Positions 52,767-61,490 of a DNA stretch of 64,000 nucleotides are shown here, piece after piece. The position numbers and the translations under genes are program-made. The DNA is from DASRTE01 sp035656095 (lineage in GTDB: Bacteria > Actinomycetota > Actinomycetes > Jiangellales > Jiangellaceae): NCBI GenBank assembly GCA_035656095.1, contig DASRTE010000092.1, forward strand, positions 1 through 64,000, in the 5' to 3' direction. The notes under the pieces were generated by a model, which made no database searches, was not told the DNA's origin, and worked only from the letters and a program-made list of their open reading frames with translations. Position 1 is the stretch's first letter. Each line of letters begins with the position of its first letter.

Positions 52767-55676
52767 TCAGGCGACGTCGTCGACGAGACCCTCCCGGTAG
52801 GCGATCGCGGCGGCCTCCCCCCGACCGGCGGCGCCGAGCTTGGCCAGGATGTTCGACACGTGCACGCTGGCCGTCTTGGTGCTGATGAACAACGCCTCGC
52901 CGATCTGGCGGTTGCTGCTGCCGGCCGCGATCAACTGTAGGACCTCGCGTTCGCGCGAGGTCAGGCCGTGGCTGCGGTCCGGCAGGCCGCCGATCGCGTC
53001 CAGCAGCCTGATGTGGGCACGCCGGGCGAGGTCGTCGACCCAGCGCCGCACGAGGCGGGCACCGAGCTGGTCGGCGATGGCGGCCGCCTCTCGGAGCGGG
53101 CCGGTGGCGGCCTCGCGATCACCTTGGCCAACCAACGCGGCACCGAGGCGGTAATTGCCGTAAGCGCCGAGATGCCGCGGTCCGGCCGTCGACTCGACGA
53201 GGCCGACCAGCTCACGCCATGGTGCGGGTTCGGCCCCTGTCCCGCCGCCGAGCTCGGCCTCGGCCACGGACCGCCACAGCGGCGCCGGCCCCCATGCGCC
53301 GATGCCGTCGAGGATCTCTCGGACCCGACGGATGCCCGCCTCCACGTCGGACCCGTTCGTCGAGCGCGCCGCCAGCACCCGGGCGGCGACGGACATCAGG
53401 GGCAGGTCGTAGCCGGGGATGCCCTGGCGGGACTCCAGCAATGCCGGTGAGAGCTCGGCCCAGGCGGCGTCGGCGTCGCCCCTGGCCAGGGACAGCTCGG
53501 CACCGACCCGCACCAGCGACAGCTCGTACTGCGGCCCGGGCCGGCGCCGCGTCATCCGGGAGCGGGCCTCGTCGAGGGAGAGCGCGGCGTCGTCGAGGTC
53601 ACCGCGCCACATCGACAACCATGCTCGCAGCGTCAACAGGTGCCAGACATGACGGACCGGCGGGTCGAGCTCGAGCGCCCTGGTGATCAACCGCTCGGCT
53701 TCGTCCCACTCGCCGAGCGCCAGCAGTGGTTCGGCCGTGTTGCCGGCGACCATGGCACCGAGGCTGCGCGCGAGCCCGATCTCGCGCGCCCGGTCGAGGC
53801 CTTCGCGGGCGATCTGCGCGGCCTCGGCGTACCGCCCCAGCAGATGGAGGGCGTCGGAGGCGTTGATGTAGTAGCTGACCAACCTCCGCGGAACGTCGCC
53901 CGCGAGCCCTCGAGCGGTCTCGAATGTCGCCAGGCCCTCGTCGACCCGCCCGAGGTGGACGAGAGACGGTGCCAGGATGTTGTGGGCACGGAACTCGGCC
54001 TCGAGCTCGCCCACCGCCCGGGCCGCGGCAATGGTCTCGACCCCGACCTGCGCAGCCTGGTCGAACCGCCCCTCCATCAGAAACCGCGCCGACAGCATCT
54101 GGAGCAGCCGGGCCCGTGCGGCGGACGGTGGCTGCGCGGGAACCAGCTCGAGTGCGCTCTTCACGACCGCAGTGGCCTCGGGCCGGCCGCTGTGGCTGAG
54201 AAGATTGGCCCGTTGCTCCAGCAGATCGGCGCGGCGCAGCGGCTCGGCGGCGGCATCGACCTCGTCGAGAGCCGCGTCGACCAGGGCGAGCGCGCGGTCG
54301 AGCTCGCCCGCGTCGGTGGCGGCCGAGGCGGCGCGAATCAGCAGGTCGGCGCGGTCGCCCCCGGTGGTCGCGACCGGGTCGGGCATCTGGTTCCAGAGCG
54401 CGAGCGCGCGTTCGAGCATCCGCTGGACCTCGGCGTGTGCGTACGACCGCTGTGCCTCGTCGGCCGCGCGCAACGACGCGTCGAAGGCCCGCACGAGGTC
54501 GTGCGCGGCATACCAGTGGTGGGCGATCTCCGCGGCAGCCGACCCCGTCGACACGGCTTCGGGGTGCGCCTCGAGCACCTCGGCGTAGCGCGTATGCAGC
54601 CGGGCATGGGCACCCGGCAAGAGGTCGTCGTGCAGGACCTCGCGGAGCAGGGCGTGGCGGAACGCATACCCCTCGCCGTCGACCCGGACGATGTTGGCCG
54701 ACACCGCCTCACGCAGCGCCTGGTCGAGCGCCACGGAGTCCAGGTCGGCGACCGCGGACAGGACCGCATGATCGACCCGGAGTCCACCGGTGGCCAGCAG
54801 GCGGAGCACGTCCTGCGTCTGGTCGGACACCCGCTCGACCCGGACCAGCAGCAGATCGCGTAGGGAGTCCGGCAGCGCCCCGCCCCTCTGCTCCATCTCG
54901 ACGCCGGCGAGTTCCTCGACGAAGAAGGGAACGCCGTCGCTTCGGCGGTAGACCCGCGCCACCAGGTCGGCACCCGGCCGCCGGCCGAGGATCCCCTGCA
55001 GTTGCTCACCGACCTCGGACCGGGTCAGCCGGGGCAGCTCGATGCGGCGGACCGATCGCACGCGATCGAGCTCGGCCAGGAAGGGCCGCAGCGGGTGGGT
55101 GCGATGGATCTCGTCGGTGCGGTAGGTGCCGATGACGAGCACCCGGGCGGAGCCGAGGGCCCGCACCACGAACCGAAGCAGGTCGCGCGTCGACCCGTCG
55201 GCCCAGTGCAGGTCCTCCAGCACGACCACGACGGCGCGGTCGGCGGCCGCCCGCTCCAGCAGCACGGTCACCACCTCGAGCAGCCGCCCTCGTGCGTCGT
55301 CAGGCGGCCCGGCGGCCAGGCCGAGCTCGGGCAGCAGCCCGGCCAGCGCTTGGCGGCCCGGTCCGGCGTTCTCGAGGGCGACCTCGGCGCCCAGATGGCC
55401 GACGAGGTCGCGCAGCGCGCCGACCACCGGGCCGAACGGCAGACCGTCACCGCCGATCTCGACGCTCTGGCCGACGATGACGAGGGCACCGGCATCGGCG
55501 GCCTCGGCGGTGAACTCGCCGACCAGCCGGGTCTTGCCGATGCCCGCCTCGCCGCCGAGAAGCACCGTGACCGGCTGCCCGCTGCGGGCTGCGGCCAGGG
55601 CCGAGCGGAGCTCGCCGAACTCGCCGGCGCGACCGACGATGCCCGGGCTGGACGGCGGAAGGAGCATGGGTTCCAT
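52767..55676 (-). CDS. LuxR-family ATP-dependent regulator (LAL type)
   Basis: A 969-residue signal-transducing ATPase. Walker A GGEAGIGKTRL (~42-52), Walker B VVVVLEDLHWADGS (~150-163), then a TPR-like helical region (~400-890) and a LuxR-type HTH (~908-960: LTSREREVLQLIAAGSSNRQ and HVSNILAKLGAAGRGE). It responds to an unknown ligand through the middle domain. The start used is ATG 55676 (MEPMLLPPS); GTG 55691 is in the stem-loop and less likely. The gene lies downstream of a small gene on the same strand, and a perfect-stem hairpin covers the intervening region. Confidence 0.93.
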   Translation of the reverse strand: MEPMLLPPSSPGIVGRAGEFGELRSALAAARSGQPVTVLLGGEAGIGKTRLVGEFTAEAADAGALVIVGQSVEIGGDGLPFGPVVGALRDLVGHLGAEVALENAGPGRQALAGLLPELGLAAGPPDDARGRLLEVVTVLLERAAADRAVVVVLEDLHWADGSTRDLLRFVVRALGSARVLVIGTYRTDEIHRTHPLRPFLAELDRVRSVRRIELPRLTRSEVGEQLQGILGRRPGADLVARVYRRSDGVPFFVEELAGVEMEQRGGALPDSLRDLLLVRVERVSDQTQDVLRLLATGGLRVDHAVLSAVADLDSVALDQALREAVSANIVRVDGEGYAFRHALLREVLHDDLLPGAHARLHTRYAEVLEAHPEAVSTGSAAAEIAHHWYAAHDLVRAFDASLRAADEAQRSYAHAEVQRMLERALALWNQMPDPVATTGGDRADLLIRAASAATDAGELDRALALVDAALDEVDAAAEPLRRADLLEQRANLLSHSGRPEATAVVKSALELVPAQPPSAARARLLQMLSARFLMEGRFDQAAQVGVETIAAARAVGELEAEFRAHNILAPSLVHLGRVDEGLATFETARGLAGDVPRRLVSYYINASDALHLLGRYAEAAQIAREGLDRAREIGLARSLGAMVAGNTAEPLLALGEWDEAERLITRALELDPPVRHVWHLLTLRAWLSMWRGDLDDAALSLDEARSRMTRRRPGPQYELSLVRVGAELSLARGDADAAWAELSPALLESRQGIPGYDLPLMSVAARVLAARSTNGSDVEAGIRRVREILDGIGAWGPAPLWRSVAEAELGGGTGAEPAPWRELVGLVESTAGPRHLGAYGNYRLGAALVGQGDREAATGPLREAAAIADQLGARLVRRWVDDLARRAHIRLLDAIGGLPDRSHGLTSREREVLQLIAAGSSNRQIGEALFISTKTASVHVSNILAKLGAAGRGEAAAIAYREGLVDDVA

Positions 55677-55680
55677 GGTG

Positions 55681-55721
55681 CCACCGGCCACCGTCAGGGT
55701 CGGCCTGACGGTGGCCGGCGG
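55681..55721 (-). promoter_or_regulatory. 18-bp stem-loop directly at the LAL gene start
   Basis: The arms 55681-55698 and 55704-55721 pair over 18 bp with one mismatch and a 5-nt loop. The stem ends five bases before the ATG of the LAL gene and would hide any ribosome binding site. It could also be the terminator of the small gene just upstream, at the cost of LAL expression. Either way it is a strong attenuator-type structure. Confidence 0.75.
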
Positions 55722-55749
55722 TGTCGGTGTCCCCCCGCCGTGGACCTGG

Positions 55750-55938
55750 TCATGCAGGGCGTGGCCGGGCGGTCGAACCGGAGCGGCGCAGCCGGTGCCA
55801 CCAGGGTCTCTTGACCGGCCGGCCTCTCGGCCGGCGCGTCACCTGGCTGATCAGGCGGGCCGCCGCCGCTTCCTCGCGAAACTGCGCGAGGCGGTCCCTG
55901 GACAGTTCCTGGACGATGTAGTCGTGGGTGATGCTCAT
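55750..55938 (-). CDS. Small basic protein upstream of the LAL gene
   Basis: 62 residues: MSITHDYIVQELSRDRLAQF, an amphipathic charged helix, then a very basic C terminus (VTRRPRGRPVKRPWWHRLRR). No membrane span. Short proteins of this type (helix plus Arg/Trp tail) appear in actinobacteria as conserved hypotheticals of unknown function; a nucleic-acid or membrane-surface role is inference. AGGAG lies at a good distance before the ATG. It is divergent from the ABC exporter genes across a 16-bp inverted repeat. Confidence 0.7.
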   Translation of the reverse strand: MSITHDYIVQELSRDRLAQFREEAAAARLISQVTRRPRGRPVKRPWWHRLRRSGSTARPRPA

Positions 55939-56035
55939 GGCCGGACTCCTCGGACGTCTGTTCGCTCTGACATCCACGAGCCTCGTCCTGAGGCCACCAC
56001 CAGCGCATCGGGCGACTGCCTCATTGTCCTGCCAG

Positions 56036-56088
56036 GCACCTACCTTAGGCGCCTCTGAGCAGCCCAATCGACCGCCTAAGGTAGGTGC
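56036..56088. repeat. 16-bp perfect inverted repeat in a divergent promoter region
   Basis: GCACCTACCTTAGGCG (56036-56051) and CGCCTAAGGTAGGTGC (56073-56088) are exact inverse copies, with a 21-nt spacer. They lie between the small basic gene and the ABC exporter, both of which read away from the repeat. This is well placed for a shared operator, and each arm contains CCTNAGG, itself nearly palindromic. Confidence 0.85.
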
Positions 56089-56166
56089 GGTCCTCCGATC
56101 GGGGGACTCATCGGCCCCACCGTCCGACGCTTTGGGTGGGCGGTTCGAGAAAGGCAGACTGAGGGC

Positions 56167-57048
56167 ATGGTCATGACCAACGCGGCCACCGCCATCAGGG
56201 TGCGCGACCTGCGGAAGTCCTACGGTGACACGCGGGCTGTCGCCGGCGTCGATCTCGACGTCGGTACCGGTGAGGTGTTCGCACTGCTCGGCCCCAACGG
56301 GGCGGGCAAGACCACCACGGTGGAGATCCTCGAGGGCTATCGTCGCCGCGACGGTGGCGACGTGAGCGTGCTCGGGATCGATCCCAGCCGGCCGACCGCT
56401 GACTGGCGCGCACGGATCGGCATCGTCCTGCAGACGACCGGCGGCCACAACGAGCTGACCGTCGAGGAACTGGTCCGCCACTTCGCCGGCTACTACCCCG
56501 ACGCCCGCGATCCCGACGCGGTCATGCACGCCGTCGGACTGGACGAGAAACGCCGTACCCGGTCACGCCACCTCTCTGGCGGCCAGCGACGTCGCCTGGA
56601 CGTGGCGCTGGGCATCCTCGGCCGTCCCGAGTTGTTGTTCCTGGACGAGCCGACCACCGGTTTCGACCCGCAGGCGCGCCGCGAGTTCTGGGGACTCATC
56701 GACTCCCTCGCCGACGGCGGTACGACGATCATCCTCACCACGCACTACCTGGACGAGGCCGAGCAGCTCGCCGACCGGCTTGCCGTGATCTCCGCCGGCC
56801 GCATCGTCGCCCTCGACACGCCCGCTCGTCTCGGCGGCCGTTCCGAGGCGCGGGCCACGGTGGGCTGGCTCGAGGGCGACGAGCACCGCACCACGCTGAC
56901 GGCCGAGCCGACCAGGACCGTGCAGGAACTGTCCGTCCGCTTCGACGGAGAGGTCCCGGGCCTGTCCGTCGCGCGGCCGACGCTGGAGGACGTCTACCTC
57001 CGCCTCATCGGCGATTCCGACGCCGTCGACCGGACGGAGCCGCTGTGA
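56167..57048 (+). CDS. ABC exporter ATP-binding protein, DrrA-like
   Basis: 293 residues. Walker A GPNGAGKTTT (~42-51), Q-loop region IVLQTTGGHNELT, signature LSGGQRRR (~136-143), Walker B LLFLDEPTTGFD (~157-168) and His switch TTHYLDE. The C-terminal extension resembles DrrA-type drug exporters and ends near the permease start. It starts at ATG 56167, or at ATG 56173 six bases later. Its stop overlaps the permease start as GTGA, so the pair is coupled. The exported compound is unknown. Confidence 0.93.
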   Translation: MVMTNAATAIRVRDLRKSYGDTRAVAGVDLDVGTGEVFALLGPNGAGKTTTVEILEGYRRRDGGDVSVLGIDPSRPTADWRARIGIVLQTTGGHNELTVEELVRHFAGYYPDARDPDAVMHAVGLDEKRRTRSRHLSGGQRRRLDVALGILGRPELLFLDEPTTGFDPQARREFWGLIDSLADGGTTIILTTHYLDEAEQLADRLAVISAGRIVALDTPARLGGRSEARATVGWLEGDEHRTTLTAEPTRTVQELSVRFDGEVPGLSVARPTLEDVYLRLIGDSDAVDRTEPL

Positions 57049-57914
57049 CGCGACCCCTCGACACCGCCGTCGCAGCGGCGCGCCGGAGGGCCGTGGCTCC
57101 ATCGGCGCTCAGACTCGGCGCGTCCCGGGCCGCACTGGAGCTGCGGGCCTTCTTCCGGGAGAAGGACGCCCTGATCTTCGCGTTCTTCTTCCCGATCATC
57201 CTGCTCGGGATTTTCGCCGTGGTCTTCGGCGGCGACGACGGAACCGTGTTCGAGGACGGCGAGGGATCGGGCGTCGACTTCGTCCAGTACTTCCTGCCGG
57301 GCATGGTCGCCGCGGGAATCATGCTGGTGAGCTTTCAGACCCTGGCGATCCAGATCGCGATCGAGCGCGAGGACGGCACCCTGAAACGGCTTCGCGGCAC
57401 GCCGATGCCGCCGCTGTCGTATTTCCTCGGCAAGATCGGAATGGTGCTCGTCACGAGCATCGCCCAGACCGCGATCCTGCTGGCCGTGGCGGCTGTCGTC
57501 TTCGGCGTCGACCTGCCCACCGAGCCGGAGCAGTGGCTGACCTTCGGGTGGGTATTCGTGCTCGGCGCCGCGGCCGGCACCGTGCTCGGCATCGCGTTCT
57601 CGTCGGTCCCGAAGTCGGCCCGCAGCGCGTCGGCGGTCGTCACCGCTCCGGTGCTGATCCTGCAGTTCATCTCCGGGGTCTTCTTCGTGTTCAACGACCT
57701 GCCGACGTGGCTGCAGCGGATCGCCGAGATCTTCCCGCTCAAGTGGATGGCGCAGGGCATGCGTTCGGTGTTCCTGCCGCCCGAGTTCGAGGCCAACGAG
57801 GTCTCCGGGTCGTGGCAGCACGCCGCCACCGCGGTCGTTCTCACCGTATGGCTCGTCCTCGGACTGGTGCTCTGCCTCCGGACCTTCCGTTGGCAGCGCA
57901 GCGACGCCGGCTGA
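57045..57914 (+). CDS. ABC-2 type permease, DrrB-like
   Basis: A 289-residue inner-membrane permease with six hydrophobic helices (~40-58, ~85-105, ~133-153, ~163-185, ~194-213, ~255-275). The coupling segment EREDGTLKRLRGTPMPPL (~106-123) matches the ABC-2 family. The first ~30 residues are basic and cytoplasmic. GTG 57045 overlaps the ATPase stop. The two genes form a two-component exporter. Confidence 0.92.
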   Translation: MTRPLDTAVAAARRRAVAPSALRLGASRAALELRAFFREKDALIFAFFFPIILLGIFAVVFGGDDGTVFEDGEGSGVDFVQYFLPGMVAAGIMLVSFQTLAIQIAIEREDGTLKRLRGTPMPPLSYFLGKIGMVLVTSIAQTAILLAVAAVVFGVDLPTEPEQWLTFGWVFVLGAAAGTVLGIAFSSVPKSARSASAVVTAPVLILQFISGVFFVFNDLPTWLQRIAEIFPLKWMAQGMRSVFLPPEFEANEVSGSWQHAATAVVLTVWLVLGLVLCLRTFRWQRSDAG

Positions 57915-58005
57915 GCGACGCTGGGCCGCCAGTCCGGCCGGGCGGCACGGTCACGGTGACGGGTCGGGGCTTCGATCCGGGTGCCCGTCCCAGACCTCTC
58001 CGCTC

Positions 58006-58066
58006 GTTGATCATGGCGAAATGGGGTCTGGCGGGGCCGTGAACGCCCCGCTTCGCCATGATCAAC
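58006..58066. repeat. Inverted pair of the dispersed GTTGATCATGGCGAA element
   Basis: Left arm 58006-58026 and right arm 58046-58066 are inverse copies of the 21-bp element, with two mismatches. A third copy lies at 8840-8860. The pair sits between convergent genes (DrrB-like permease and ethylmalonyl-CoA mutase) and may serve as a two-way terminator. The rest of 57915-58158 has no gene. Confidence 0.75.
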
Positions 58067-58158
58067 CTGGTGTGAGGGCCGAGGGAGGGCCGCGTCAGGG
58101 CTGAGGCCGGGTTCGGATCCCGTTCCCCCAGACTTCGACGCCGAGCCAGATCCGACGA

Positions 58159-60132
58159 CTAGACGCGCAGGCCATGCGCCGAGCGGATCACCTCGACGAT
58201 GCGCGCCATGATCGCGGTGAGCCCGAAGTCCTTCGGCGTGAACACATCGGCGACGCCGAGCCGCCGCAGGGCCTCCGCATCCGCACCGGGGATGATGCCG
58301 CCGACCACGACCGGGACCTGGGCGGCACCTGCGTCGCGAAGGCCGGCCAGGACCTCCGGCACCAACTCCATGTGCGAGCCCGACAGCACCGACAGTCCGA
58401 CGCAGTGCACGTCCTCGGCGACCGCGGCGGCCACGATCTCGGCGGGTGTCAGGCGGATGCCCTGGTAGATGACCTCGAAACCGCAGTCACGTGCCCGTAC
58501 GGCGATCTGTTCCGCTCCGTTGGAGTGGCCGTCCAGGCCCGGCTTGCCGATCAGTAGTCGAAGCCGGCCGCCGAGCTCGTCTCCGGTCGCCCGCACCGCC
58601 GCGCGCACCCGCGTGATCTCCTCGCCCGATGCGACCGGCGCCGAGGCGCTCAGGCCGGTCGGTGCCCTGTATTCGCCGAACACCCCCCGCAGAGCGCCCG
58701 CCCACTCCCCGGTCGTGACGCCGGCGCGTGCGCAGGCCAGCGAGGCGGGTACGAGGTTGACGTCGTCCACGGCGTCCGCCCGCAGCCGCCCGAGCGCATC
58801 GGCCACGATCCGCTCGTCCCGGCCGGCTCGCCACGCCCGGATGGCCTCGGACGTGGTCTGCGCGGCCGCCGGGTCGACCGTCTGGACGGACGCGGCGAGG
58901 TCGGAGGTGAGCGGGGACGGCTCGGTCTCGGTGAAGCGGTTGACACCCACCACCGTGTCCTGGCCAGTCTCGATCCGCCGTCGTCGCTCGGCATGCGCGG
59001 CGACGAGTTGCTGCTTCATATAGCCGCTCTCCACTGCCGCGACGGCGCCGCCCATCTGCTCGATCCGGTCCATTTCGGCCCGTGCGGCCTCGACGATGTC
59101 GGCGACCTTCTCCTCGACGACCGGCGAGGCGTCGAACAGGTCGTCGTATTCGAGCAGGTCGGTCTCGAACGCCAGTATCTGCTGGAGCCGGAGGCTCCAC
59201 TGCTGGTCCCACGGTCGAGGCAGTCCCAGTGCCTCGTTCCACGCGGGCAGCTGGACGGCGCGTGCCCTCGCCCGCTTCGACAGCGTCACCGCGAGCATCT
59301 CGATCAGTATCCGCGCGACGTTGTTCTCCGGTTGTGCCTCGGTCAGACCCAGCGAGTTGACCTGGACGCCGTATCGGAACCGTCGCAGCGTCTCGTCGGT
59401 GATCCCGTACCGCTCGGCGAGCATGGCCTCCCACAGCTGGGCGAAGGCTCGCAACTTGCACATCTCCTCGACGAAGCGGACACCGGCGTTGACGAAGAAC
59501 GAGATTCGGCCGACGACGTCGGGGAAGCGTTCGACGTCCATGCGACCCGAGTCACGGACGGCGTCGAGCACCGCCACGGCGGTGGACATGGCGTACGCCA
59601 CTTCCTGCACCGGCGTCGCGCCGGCCTCCTGCAGGTGGTAGCTGCAGACGTTGATCGGATTCCAGCGTGGAACGTGCTCGACGGTGTAGACGATCAGGTC
59701 CGTGGTCAGCCGAAGCGATGCCGCGGGCGGGAACACGTAGGTTCCACGCGACAGGTACTCCTTGACGATGTCGTTCTGGGTCGTTCCGGCGAGCTTCGCC
59801 GCATCGGCGCCCTGCTCCTCCGCGACGACCTGGTAGAGCGCGAACAGCCAGGTCGCCGTCGCGTTGATGGTCATGCTGGTGTTGCTCCGCTCGAGCGGGA
59901 TGCCGTCGAACAGCGCACGCATGTCACCCAGGTGGGCCACCGGCACGCCGACCCTGCCCACCTCGCCCCGGGCGAGCTCATGGTCGGGGTCGTAGCCGGT
60001 CTGCGTGGGCAGGTCGAAGGCCACCGACAGCCCGGTCTGGCCCTTGGCCAGGTTGCGCCGGAACAGGGCGTTGCTCTCGGCTGCGGACGTATGTCCCGCA
60101 TAGGTCCGCATGAGCCAGGATCGCTCGCGCAT
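58159..60132 (-). CDS. ecm: Ethylmalonyl-CoA mutase (MeaA-type, B12-dependent)
   Basis: A 657-residue single-chain mutase that converts ethylmalonyl-CoA to methylsuccinyl-CoA in the ethylmalonyl-CoA pathway. The catalytic barrel has RTYAGHTSAAESN (~9-21), FDLPTQTGYDPDHELARGEVG (shown in part), STNATATW-like NATATW, and GVQVNSLGLTEAQPENN. The B12 domain (~520-657) carries the base-off motif DGHSNG (~534-539) and SVLSGSHMELV. The sequence blocks match MeaA/Ecm rather than methylmalonyl-CoA mutase. ATG 60132 has GAGGAGG upstream; a longer frame to 60207 is unlikely. The rest of the pathway is not in the window, except a 3-hydroxyacyl-CoA dehydrogenase at 62-62.9 kb. Confidence 0.92.
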   Translation of the reverse strand: MRERSWLMRTYAGHTSAAESNALFRRNLAKGQTGLSVAFDLPTQTGYDPDHELARGEVGRVGVPVAHLGDMRALFDGIPLERSNTSMTINATATWLFALYQVVAEEQGADAAKLAGTTQNDIVKEYLSRGTYVFPPAASLRLTTDLIVYTVEHVPRWNPINVCSYHLQEAGATPVQEVAYAMSTAVAVLDAVRDSGRMDVERFPDVVGRISFFVNAGVRFVEEMCKLRAFAQLWEAMLAERYGITDETLRRFRYGVQVNSLGLTEAQPENNVARILIEMLAVTLSKRARARAVQLPAWNEALGLPRPWDQQWSLRLQQILAFETDLLEYDDLFDASPVVEEKVADIVEAARAEMDRIEQMGGAVAAVESGYMKQQLVAAHAERRRRIETGQDTVVGVNRFTETEPSPLTSDLAASVQTVDPAAAQTTSEAIRAWRAGRDERIVADALGRLRADAVDDVNLVPASLACARAGVTTGEWAGALRGVFGEYRAPTGLSASAPVASGEEITRVRAAVRATGDELGGRLRLLIGKPGLDGHSNGAEQIAVRARDCGFEVIYQGIRLTPAEIVAAAVAEDVHCVGLSVLSGSHMELVPEVLAGLRDAGAAQVPVVVGGIIPGADAEALRRLGVADVFTPKDFGLTAIMARIVEVIRSAHGLRV

Positions 60133-60219
60133 GCGGCCTCCTCGGACGGCTCCCCGGACTGTACTCGCCGGTAACACGTCCTGGACACGCGATGTGAACC
60201 GGCTCACGAGGGAGATGTG

Positions 60220-60864
60220 TCACATCTCGACCGCCGGGAAGGACACCAACTCGTCGCCGTCGGCGGTCGTCACCGCGAGTTCGTCGATCCGGTCGAGGGT
60301 GACGGTCGTGGCCGTCGGCACGTCGACGTCCTCGCCGTAATGGACCTGCCAGCTGGCTGCAATCTCCGTGCGGCCGTCGCGGTCCCGGACGACCAGGCTG
60401 CACCACTCGCCGCCGGGCACACCGTCGAGACGGAGCCGGATTCCCGTGCCGGTGGCGTTCGGGGTGAGCCACGCCGTCGCCGTGATCCCGTCGGCGGTCT
60501 CCGCCGCGACGGCGACCGTTCGAACCGTGGGCTCCTGGGTGGGGCCACCGGCGCCGACCATCCCGCCCGCGACCCCCACGGCGGCGACCAGTGCCGCGGC
60601 CGCCATCATGACACCGACGCGACGGCGACGCCGGGCCGTTGCCTGTGCCGCCAGCAGGCGCTCGGGTAGGCGAGGGGAAGGTTCGGGCGGTGCGAGGTCG
60701 TCGACATGGAGTCGGCCCAGCAGGACCGACACCGGCCGAAGCTCGTCGGCGGTCGTCCGGCACGCGGCGCACACCGCCAGGTGCGCTTCCACCGCTGCGC
60801 GTTCGCGGGCATCGACGGCGCCCAGCAGATAGGTGCCGAGCGACTCGGTCGTCCGGCAGGTCAT
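60220..60864 (-). CDS. Zinc-binding anti-sigma factor, RslA/RskA-like
   Basis: 214 residues. The N-terminal anti-sigma domain has the zinc motif HLAVCAACR (His-x3-Cys-x2-Cys; ~28-36). One membrane helix (~83-105) separates it from an extracytoplasmic RskA-type C-terminal domain (~115-214), so the signal comes from outside. It is downstream of the sigma gene, start and stop share an A (TGATG), so both are translated together. Release of the sigma factor probably needs oxidation of the zinc site or proteolysis. Confidence 0.92.
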   Translation of the reverse strand: MTCRTTESLGTYLLGAVDARERAAVEAHLAVCAACRTTADELRPVSVLLGRLHVDDLAPPEPSPRLPERLLAAQATARRRRRVGVMMAAAALVAAVGVAGGMVGAGGPTQEPTVRTVAVAAETADGITATAWLTPNATGTGIRLRLDGVPGGEWCSLVVRDRDGRTEIAASWQVHYGEDVDVPTATTVTLDRIDELAVTTADGDELVSFPAVEM

Positions 60865-61379
60865 CAGGGCTGCACCCCGCTCTCCTCGAACACGAGTCGA
60901 AGTGCGCGCAGCGCGTAGAAGCTCCGCGACTTCACCGTTCCCTCGGGTATGCCGAGCGCTGCCGCCGTGCCCGCGATCGACTGGCCACCGAAGAACAGGT
61001 GCACGAGAACCTCACGGTGTGCAGGGGTGAGCTTCCCCAATGCGTCCGCGACCTGCCACGACAGCATCGCCCGGTCCAACTCGTCGTCGGCCACCAGGGC
61101 GTCGCCCGCAGGCAGCGGCACCTCGGGCGCACGCGCCCGGCGCGCCCGGTGTCGCGAGATCACCAGGTTGCGAGCCACGGTGAACAGCCACGGGCGCGTC
61201 CGATCCCCCGTCAACGCGTCCGGGTGCCGCCACGCGCGCAGCAGGGTCTCCTGCACGATGTCCTCGGCATGCTGGCGATCGCCGTCGACGAGCCGCCGGA
61301 CGAAGCCGTACAGGGCGGCCGCGTGCTGGTCGTACAGCGTCCGCAACAGGTCGTCGTCGGCGACGTGACGGGTTCGCAC
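60864..61379 (-). CDS. ECF sigma factor, SigL/SigK-like
   Basis: 171 residues with sigma region 2 (DDDLLRTLYDQHAAALYGFV and AEDIVQETLLRAWRHPDAL) and region 4 (KLTPAHREVLVHLFFGGQS and GIPEGTVKSRSFYALRALR). No region 3. GTG 61379 has no Shine-Dalgarno and lies next to a SigL-type promoter, so its mRNA may be leaderless. It is coupled to the anti-sigma gene. The TGAACC-N16/17-CGT boxes both upstream of it and upstream of the divergent lipoprotein are the recognition sequence expected for SigL-type factors, so it is probably autoregulated. Confidence 0.92.
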   Translation of the reverse strand: MRTRHVADDDLLRTLYDQHAAALYGFVRRLVDGDRQHAEDIVQETLLRAWRHPDALTGDRTRPWLFTVARNLVISRHRARRARAPEVPLPAGDALVADDELDRAMLSWQVADALGKLTPAHREVLVHLFFGGQSIAGTAAALGIPEGTVKSRSFYALRALRLVFEESGVQP

Positions 61380-61388
61380 ACACTGTCC

Positions 61389-61415
61389 AACGCCCGGTGC
61401 CCTCGCGGGGGTTCA
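61389..61415 (-). promoter_or_regulatory. SigL-type promoter of the sigma/anti-sigma operon
   Basis: On the minus strand, TGAACC (61415-61410) is followed after 17 bp by CGTTGG (61392-61387). The form fits TGAACC-N16/18-CGT, the consensus reported for M. tuberculosis SigL. The predicted start of transcription is within a few bases of the GTG at 61379. Confidence 0.65.
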
Positions 61416-61438
61416 GCGGAGATGTGTCCCGGCTGACA

Positions 61439-61466
61439 TGAACCGGTGCGTGCCCGCCCGCGTACC
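61439..61466 (+). promoter_or_regulatory. SigL-type promoter of the lipoprotein gene
   Basis: TGAACC (61439-61444) and CGTACC (61461-61466) are separated by 16 bp. The promoter points at the lipoprotein gene and mirrors the one upstream of the sigma gene, so one sigma factor may drive both directions. Confidence 0.65.
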
Positions 61467-61490
61467 ACCGTTCGGGAAGGTGATGCGTCG

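Noticed and set aside
60194..60220. A third SigL-like box (TGAACC followed by a GTGTC-like -10)
   Set aside because: It points into the antisense of the anti-sigma gene, and the -10 fits poorly.
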